This document shows, piece after piece, positions 59,515 to 64,000 of a stretch of 64,000 bases of DNA. A program made the position numbers and the translations under genes. Below the pieces are notes generated by a model that searched no databases, was not told the DNA's origin, and was given only the letters and a program-made list of their open reading frames with translations. Numbering within the stretch: position 1 is the first letter of the stretch; each line of letters opens with the position of its first letter. The DNA lies in NCBI GenBank assembly GCA_964020085.1, contig OZ026597.1, positions 7,522,310 to 7,586,309 of the forward strand, given 5' to 3'. This DNA is from Micromussa lordhowensis (lineage: Eukaryota > Cnidaria > Anthozoa > Scleractinia > Lobophylliidae).

Positions 59515-59651
59515 GACCAATTTCGATATATTAAAATTCAGCCTAACACAATAGACCTCAGGACGAGGCTCTGGGGAATAAACCCCACAAACTCTGTAGT
59601 TATTCCCCAGAGCCTTGTTTTAGGCTGAATTTTAATATATCGAAATTGGTC
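59515..59651. mobile_element. Small perfect-arm hairpin MITE
   Basis: Arms of 30 bp beginning GACCAATTTCGATATATTAA are exact complements. An inner pair (GGCTCTGGGGAATAA and its complement) closes the centre. No coding frame. Confidence 0.75.
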
Positions 59652-59777
59652 TTTTACCATAGATCAATCTGTTGGTGTTCTGTCATGTTGGAGTGTGAGA
59701 TAATTTTTTAAACTAATTTTAAAGCTGTTTCATCTTATCCTGTACAAAGGTTCTTGTACATTAGTTAGCTCCTCTTA

Positions 59778-60236
59778 GGGCCTGATTACATGGCGAATTT
59801 CAGCTGGGCCATAACTTCAGCCTGACTAGGGAGGCTGAAATTTTGTTGCTATCAGACATGACAAATTTCAGCTCGGGCTGAATCAATAGCCTTGGCTCCA
59901 AATATAAAATTACATGCGAAGAGTGAAAATAGGCACACTACTTCTCTTGCAGTTTTGCCTTTTGTTAGTGCTCAATTTTCAACCTTTTGGGATGGTTCTC
60001 AGGTGCTGGCATTGGTGTAATGACAGGCTGCCCGGTTCATCTTCATAAATGCAAGCCATGGCTTACTTGACCACCTCGCACTGGTCTGCATTGAAGTTTA
60101 TGTTCTTATATTCCACCTGAGCTTTGAAATAAGTGAGACAACAAATAAAATTCTCTATTTTATTGTCTTTATTCCACTAAAATCGGCTAACAGAGCTGAA
60201 ATTTCAGCCAGGGCTGAAATTCGCGATGTTATCAAG
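59778..60236. mobile_element. TIR MITE (GATTACAT-GCGAATTTCAGC ends)
   Basis: The left end GGGCCTGATTACATGGCGAA and the right end (CTTGATAACATCGCGAATTT on the other strand) pair for about 28 bp. CTCTTA flanks both sides (59772-59777 and 60237-60242). Internal AATTTCAGC words repeat the end motif. Non-coding. Confidence 0.6.
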
Positions 60237-60289
60237 CTCTTATTGCCTCTAATGTATGATCACAGGAAGTTCATATTGTCTGAAAGCAA

Positions 60290-60620
60290 AAAGTAGATGG
60301 AGGGTCCAACAATCCTGCATCCTGCCAATATTTTTAGCTCAAGATCCCACCATCCCATCCCACTCAGAATGTGTATCCTAATTCTGCCTGGTTGGAGTTG
60401 CAGTTCCCTGAGTAACATCTGTGACCTGCAAATTTCTGTATTTTATCCCATATCCTGCTACATATTCTGCTTACCAATTTTAAATACATACCACATCCTG
60501 CCTGTCAAAAATTATGAGCAAATTGTACTCCAGTAGAAGTATTTTTTATTCTACATCCTGCCATTAAAATTTCTGTCATTTTCTGCCTCTATTTTTACTC
60601 ACATCCCACCAAATCTGTGT
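60290..60620. repeat. Degenerate CATCCTGCC-rich repeat region
   Basis: ATCCTGC, ATCCCAC and ATTCTGCC words recur roughly every 10-45 bp through this stretch with no stable period. It reads as an old low-order repeat or relic element. No gene. Confidence 0.35.
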
Positions 60621-61778
60621 TGGACTCTCTATATCGTTAATCTCTTTCAAATTCAAATGCACATCAGATCTGAATTTATCATATCCTTACCAGAGCTTGT
60701 GAAATCCAATTTGATAACAATAACTTGTTGCAGTTACTGTTTGTGTTATTTGCAATCAAAATACATTTGAATTCTGTTTTATGGACACCTGCTAAATATG
60801 AGCACCTTAATATTTTCAATAGTGAGTTTTAGTTTTTAGATCAAAGAACTTGCATCGAAACCTGAACCCGTCCAGAACTTTCCTTCCAGACAACTTTTTT
60901 TTAAATTCTTTCCTTCTAGCAACATTTTGGATTTATGAACGATTTCTACCCATTCTGAGAAGTCCGATCAAAGTTTTTAGTGTACCATTTCCTGAACATT
61001 TAAATAAGAGATATTCCTCCAAAATATGTTGCTAGAAGACTGTCCTGTCATAGGTGTCTCTGAACATTTTCTCAAATACCAAAGCTTGCCAAAATTATTT
61101 CAAAAATTACTTCGTACAGCTGCAATAAAATTGCCCCTAAAAGATATAATTTCATAGGGCAATTAGCAAACAAGACTGTGTTGTTCCAGGAAAAATCCAA
61201 ACCCCTCCCACAGAAGGTTTCTTGGTTTGAATCCCCCATCGCTCTGGAAATTCCAATTTTGGTTCACACTTTCTTTAAAACAACATAGGCACGCAAGGCG
61301 TGCAAGAGTTATTTTTTTAATTATAAAAGGTTATGAAAATAGGAGCATTTAAGGGAGTGTTTACAGTGACAATTTAGTTAATTTGACAAGTGGTTTTGGC
61401 TACGATGCACAGCACGAAAGAAAGTGAGAATTTATGATATACATAGGATCTTAAATCTCTAAGATAAACGAATAGTAGGCCTTACAATTTTGATTTAAAA
61501 GTCTGGCTGCCTGGTTTATGTTGAGAGTGGAAAGAGGCGAAGTGAAGGCCTTGGCGTTGTTTATTTTAACGAGAGAGAATGGGTGATTGTTTTTGGGTAG
61601 GTTTTTGAGTTGGTGCGCAAAGAAAGGGCTGTGAATTTTTTCTTTGTAGAGGAGCAAGCCATATATGTGTATTTTGTGCTTCCATAATAAAACATGGAGT
61701 ATTGACAGATGATGTTTTAATACCGAAAAAAGAAAGAGAAAAAAACACCTCTGACACGTTGACAGTCTAATTTAATTC
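60621..61778. other. Non-coding stretch, nothing recognised
   Basis: AT-rich, with only short open frames lacking support on either strand. Confidence 0.45.
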
Positions 61779-62130
61779 ATTCCCATATGAAAAACAAAAG
61801 TGTCAAATTACCATTTGTAACTAAAAATAGCAGGCATCTCGTGGGAACAAGTGGTGATGATTTGCCAGCTATATTGAATTTACTCCCTTGTGAAAAACAA
61901 AAGTGTCAAATTACCCTTTGTAACGAAAAAATAAAAATATCTCGTTATATTTGCACGCAACAAGAACACAGCAACCGTTACCTGTACCTATTGTAAATGT
62001 TCGAACTCTTTCAAATCAAAATAGTCTCGTCTCCTCTAAAACCTTTCGTAAGAACTAGAAGCAACGATGCGTGACGTCTAATTGAATTTACTCCTTGTGA
62101 AAAACAAAAATATCAAGTTACCTTTGTAAC
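61779..62130 (+). repeat. Three spaced copies of a ~45-bp motif
   Basis: Copies near 61779, 61877 and 62083 each run T-AATTYA-TCC, then TGAAAAACAAAA, TC-A-TTACC and TTTGTAAC. Spacing is about 98 and 206 bp, so the third interval is roughly double the first. Microsatellite TGACTCAC lies at 62196-62227. Confidence 0.55.
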
Positions 62131-62840
62131 TAACAATAAATTTGATTGGCTGTTTATAGTAGATCCGATCTGATTGGTGTGACATACATACATCTCTCAC
62201 TGACTCACTGACTCACTGACTCACTGATCCATTGACCCGTCCACAACATACTCGATCGCCGACTAAGAGATATTTTTTTACAAAAAAATAACTCAAAAAT
62301 TGGGTTTTGTGACCTCCAGTCTCCCTCGGATATTAGGGTCGTCACGCAACGCTTCCCCGATTGCGTGATGACCGGCCCAAGACTATCCTTGGGGTGGTTG
62401 TGGATATTTTCTAGAACCACAAATTTTGAGATGTTGACAACTTATTTTCTAGGACAAAACTGATAAAAAATAAGTATCTTCAATAAAATATGGAATGTGG
62501 AGCACTCAGGAACAAGCTGAAACGCACAAAAAAGGAATGAAAAATTCATTAAAGTAACCAGTAGCCCAAGAAGCACTCCAGTTTGCCTGCAATTAGTGCT
62601 TCTCTAGTTTGCTTGCTCCAGTCCTGTTTATAACTGTTGATGATATGTAGCTGAAATATTTGTTATTGTTTCCGAGCGCTCTAGCATGTTCCAGAATGTT
62701 CCAGGAACTATTATTTATTGTAACAGTCCGGTAGTGCTTGATGTAAGCCAACTTGTAGCGTCCCTGCCTCGTCACCCCATTTAATGACGTCACCTTTTTC
62801 CTAAAATGGTAGTAGACATGTCGATGTCGGAATTAACAAA

Positions 62841-62921
62841 ATGGCCGAAGCAGCGGTAGAGAGAGCAAATGAAAGATTTTACTGCCATGAGTGCAATAGG
62901 GAAGTCTCTCTTAATTTACCA
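62841..62921 (+). CDS. RNF126: RNF115/RNF126-type E3 ubiquitin ligase, first exon (gene runs off window)
   Basis: The ATG at 62841 opens 27 codons ending at a GTAAGT donor (62922) in phase 0. The peptide starts MAEA, then has RFYCHECNREVSLNLP, which matches the start and first CxxC of the N-terminal zinc ribbon of RNF115 (BCA2) and RNF126 (pattern RFFCH-C then LP before the second CxxC). In these proteins the ribbon binds ubiquitin and BAG6 clients, and a C-terminal RING-H2 gives ligase activity in protein quality control. The next exon, expected to start with a tyrosine and CPRC, is not visible before 64000. Only the first exon supports the call, and RNF115 versus RNF126 cannot be told apart here. 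Confidence 0.7.
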
Positions 62922-64000
62922 GTAAGTCCTGTGTCATTGTGATTTCTTTTAAGTTAGTTTCTGATCCATTTTTGCCATGCGATCACGTCAAAATGCCATG
63001 AAATGTTCTTCCTCTAGGTCCGTTTCGTTTTCACTTTATCAATGTGATAATTCATCTGTTGTCTCTAAAATTGCGTTGGTTTTGATTATTAGGACTATCA
63101 CATGTTGTTTTTTAGTAAGTCTGAAATCTAAAGAACTCGGTTTAAGATTAAGATAAGCGATTGTATAAAAGAAAAGTAGTCGTATTTTGTCCCAGACCTT
63201 CTTCCGCTAGGTGAACCCTCAGAATAGATGAACCTAAGCTGCTCCATGTGATTTCCTAACATTAGCTAACATCGTCTTAGAGTGAAAGAATTTTAGCTTA
63301 ATATGTAGTTTAGCTCTTATCACGGGGAAGAGAAACTTTCAGTGTGAATTACTTTAATTTCCAAGGTATTAAAATTCTTGAATTTAGTTACACAAGACTT
63401 ACGTGCTGCTTTGAATGTCTGTCCTTGAAGGACAACAAGACGTAATCGAGAAATTCTTGATGAGCGCGTGATGTACACTTGAAAAACTTGCGTCTTACAT
63501 TATATATTACTAACAAATCTGCAAGAGCTGGCTTACGCATGATTACGTTTAAAGTATATCACTTTACATCGTAAATTAATCAAAGCAACATTGTTAAATA
63601 TCTTCAGACCCAAGAATAGAATGATTGTAATCAAACAAATCATGGGCAGATCTTACGGACAAAAATGCAAGTTAGATAACTGGTTAATTTGTTTTAGATT
63701 AGCAGAAAATTAGGAATTTCTTAAATAAAGTCTAGGGTTGACACCCCTAATAAATGCTCTTTCAGGAGAAGAGCAAAATTTTGAAAAGAATTTGGAAAGA
63801 ATGGACCCCTGTTAGAATGAACACATTTTCCCAGTTCCTTTGCATTTTGTTCTATTGGGGCTCTACTGTACAGATTAAAATTTTGTTGAAACACTACTAA
63901 TAAGAGTTGTCACTCCTGTAAATATGCAAACATAGGTTCATTATGGAAAACTTGACAAGTTTTAGGAGGTATTAAAAAATATTATTTTATGGTAAGTTGA
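62922..64000 (+). other. First intron of the RNF115/126-like gene
   Basis: It starts GTAAGTCC. No acceptor followed by a zinc-ribbon-like frame was found to the window end. No repeats with clear ends. Confidence 0.5.

Overview
The window is metazoan nuclear DNA: AT-rich, with short GT-AG-bounded exons, long repeat-filled introns, tRNA-derived SINEs, many palindromic MITEs and an L1-type LINE. The repeat families (hairpin MITEs, a SINE ending in the sequence around 2571-2860, hAT-like and pogo-like TIR elements) and the gene content suggest an anthozoan cnidarian (coral or sea anemone). That assignment is an inference from overall character, not from a species-specific marker.

Layout. 1-9.4 kb is mostly non-coding repeat-bearing DNA with one possible terminal exon of a plus-strand gene (3030-3149). 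9.46-46.0 kb is one large minus-strand gene, an Unc13/Munc13 synaptic-vesicle priming factor. I could lay out 42 exons whose splice sites and phases agree: C2A, acidic linker, C1 (diacylglycerol binding), C2B (calcium binding), MUN (MHD1 and MHD2) and C2C, about 1477 residues. Only the first exon and one donor (near 37.1 kb) are uncertain. Two things sit inside its introns: a full-length, both-ORFs-open L1-like LINE at 27031-32297, whose 13-bp target duplication lies about 15 nt from an Unc13 splice acceptor, and a complete four-exon same-strand gene at 37968-39389 encoding a 149-residue protein made of two identically spaced B-box-type zinc modules.

46-57.5 kb is gene-poor and rich in duplications: a TIR MITE at 47.7 kb, a 303-bp double-hairpin unit duplicated in tandem at 51.0-51.6 kb, a 1.8-kb TIR element carrying a Myb/SANT-like exon that is split by an 841-bp foldback element (52.4-54.3 kb), and an 849-bp tandem duplication at 55.7-57.4 kb. 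At 58.06-58.69 kb is an intronless gene whose N-terminal half matches MAJIN, the meiotic telomere to nuclear-envelope adaptor. From 58.8 to 62.8 kb there are more MITEs and repeats. At 62841-62921 the first exon of a plus-strand RNF115/RNF126-type E3 ligase gene begins and runs off the window.

The genes do not form an operon or one pathway: Unc13 is a vesicle-release factor, MAJIN a meiotic factor and RNF115/126 a ubiquitin ligase. The most interesting items are the nested double B-box gene, the LINE abutting the Unc13 splice site with a candidate branch point inside its target duplication, two frame-neutral microexons at equivalent positions of C2B and C2C, the LINE ORF2 with no AUG before its endonuclease, and the intronless MAJIN-like gene without a visible membrane anchor.
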